From assembly GCA_026419775.2 (NCBI GenBank), contig JAOPGA020001393.1:1-40641 (forward strand): a stretch of 40,641 nucleotides of DNA, written 5' to 3'. Numbering within the stretch: position 1 is the stretch's first letter; the number at the start of each line of letters is the position of its first letter. The notes beneath the pieces are model-generated. The model had not been told where the DNA came from. It ran no database searches and saw nothing but the letters and a program-made list of their open reading frames with translations. Shown one piece after another: positions 39,847-40,641 of the stretch. This stretch comes from Acrasis kona. Its lineage: Eukaryota > Heterolobosea > Eutetramitea > Acrasida > Acrasidae. The position numbers and the translations under genes are program-made.

Positions 39847-40170
39847 TCACATTAGATTAAATGTGGTGACTTCATGTACAAAAGATTTAATTAATCTAAA
39901 GAATAAACTATACAAACTTTGAGAATGTTTTTTATTGTATTTGCCTCTTAATGCACGCTTTACAATACTCCAATCAGTGTTCTTGATTGCATCCACCATT
40001 CCATTCATCCTGCATGCTTGCAAAACATACTCGCTTCTGTCAAGGTATCTTTTATAAAGTCAACCAATAAAAATCGGCGTGTGTTACTCAATATCCAATG
40101 TAGCTTTGATGCAATGACCTCGTGTGGTCTCCTGTCTTCTGTCTCATCTATTGTCAAGGTTTGTCATTAT
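39847..40170 (-). CDS. Possible gene fragment, unknown
   Basis: Minus-strand protein-like sequence ending at 39847: DETEDRRPHEVIASKLHWIL, RRFLLVDFIK, then in the next frame RYLDRSEYVLQACRMNGMVD and NTDWSIVKRALRGKYNKKHS. The two frames join naturally at a short A run near 40060, as if one A were missing. No family recognised; it could be a host gene exon or part of another transposon. From 40170 to the right end I see nothing I can support. Confidence 0.25.
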
Positions 40171-40641
40171 CTGCAGCGAGGTGCGTGACTTCAATAAGAT
40201 CCGCACCGCCCGATTCTTGTTCAACAGATTGAATTTTGTAATCAAACCCTCCAAAAAGCTCTTGCCTTTGCCATTCTGCGGGGTAGATTACGTCCAGTTA
40301 TCTGCACTTCTCGGTGGTTGTGTGGAGATGAAAGGCGAAGTGTTTACAATGTTTTCCTCCATGATAAGCGTAATTGGCGCTGTCGCACATTTGGATAGTA
40401 CTGTATAAAGTGTATGTGATGTTATCTGGGCATTCAAAATGTGATGTTCGCTTTTACATATTCTTGATTCCCAAGCGTGTAGTCCAACAACCTTGATTCT
40501 TCAAGACTTGTGGCAATAAGGTTTTTTAAAAATAAATTAGTTTTGTCTTATAAGTAGATGGGATAATTACAGGAATCTTAAAATTAAAACATAGCGAATA
40601 AACAATGGATTGATGTCCATCCCTCATGGTTATAAGAGCAT

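Noticed and set aside
1-40641. CRISPR arrays, bacterial operons or ribosome-binding sites
   Set aside because: No regularly spaced repeats were seen, and spliceosomal introns throughout show a eukaryotic nuclear genome.

Overview
The window reads as nuclear DNA of a gene-dense, unicellular eukaryote with moderately AT-rich, spliced genes. Almost every intron I can place is 35-51 nt with GT..AG ends. The standard stop codons are all used. The content (a Bardet-Biedl chaperonin-like protein, a phytochrome-type photosensory protein, a TALE homeobox gene, tyrosine-recombinase and LINE elements) suggests a free-living amoeba or amoeboflagellate. A heterolobosean of the Naegleria/Acrasis kind is my best guess, held weakly. 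I see no evidence of bacterial or organellar origin.

Layout. Bases 1-31,285 are host genes: villin-headpiece protein (1019-1834), RPAP2/Rtr1 CTD phosphatase (2098-3890), MKKS/BBS6-like chaperonin (4089-6110), RPB9 (6053-6539, minus), a secretory thioredoxin (6632-7110), a calcium-regulated aspartate/glutamate carrier (7121-9382, minus), tRNA-Lys (10194-10279), a PAS-GAF-PHY phytochrome-like protein (10668-12131), a 1,153-residue coiled-coil protein with five SAFGF motifs (12277-16019), RPB12 with an unusual N-terminal extension (16131-16544, minus), a TALE homeobox protein (16606-17741, minus), a TLDc protein (18281-19025), a phi-like GST (19214-19858, minus), a Qb-like SNARE (20146-20685), splicing factor Cwc2/RBM22 (20777-22009), a THO1/UAP56-binding mRNA-export protein (22117-22640, minus), ribosomal protein uS4/S9 (23322-23876), a small orphan gene (23960-24355), NADP-isocitrate dehydrogenase (24508-25895, minus), an F-box membrane protein (26339-28141, minus), a small P-loop protein (from 28302), tRNA-Ala (28837-28924, minus) and an E2-F-box fusion (29191-31285, minus). 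A possible Myb/SANT-like gene follows (31386-32441).

From about 32.8 kb to the right end the window is a transposon graveyard. A LINE on the minus strand (RT C-terminus, RNase H, zinc knuckle, C-terminal tail) is split twice: by a Crypton-like tyrosine-recombinase element (about 33740-35395) and by an 825-bp, oppositely oriented copy of the same LINE family with a 17-bp target-site duplication. A plus-strand LINE 5' part with an APE endonuclease lies head-to-head with it and is itself split by a 258-bp tRNA-derived SINE with a 16-bp target-site duplication.

How the genes relate. Several act on gene expression: RPAP2 (CTD dephosphorylation), RPB9 and RPB12 (Pol II subunits), Cwc2 (spliceosome) and the THO1/UBM protein (mRNA export). 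The remainder are general housekeeping. The most unusual signal is that both recognisable tRNA genes carry a 13-15 nt insertion in a loop where eukaryotic tRNA introns are not expected: the D-loop in tRNA-Lys(CUU) and the T-loop in tRNA-Ala(UGC). This may reflect non-canonical tRNA splicing.
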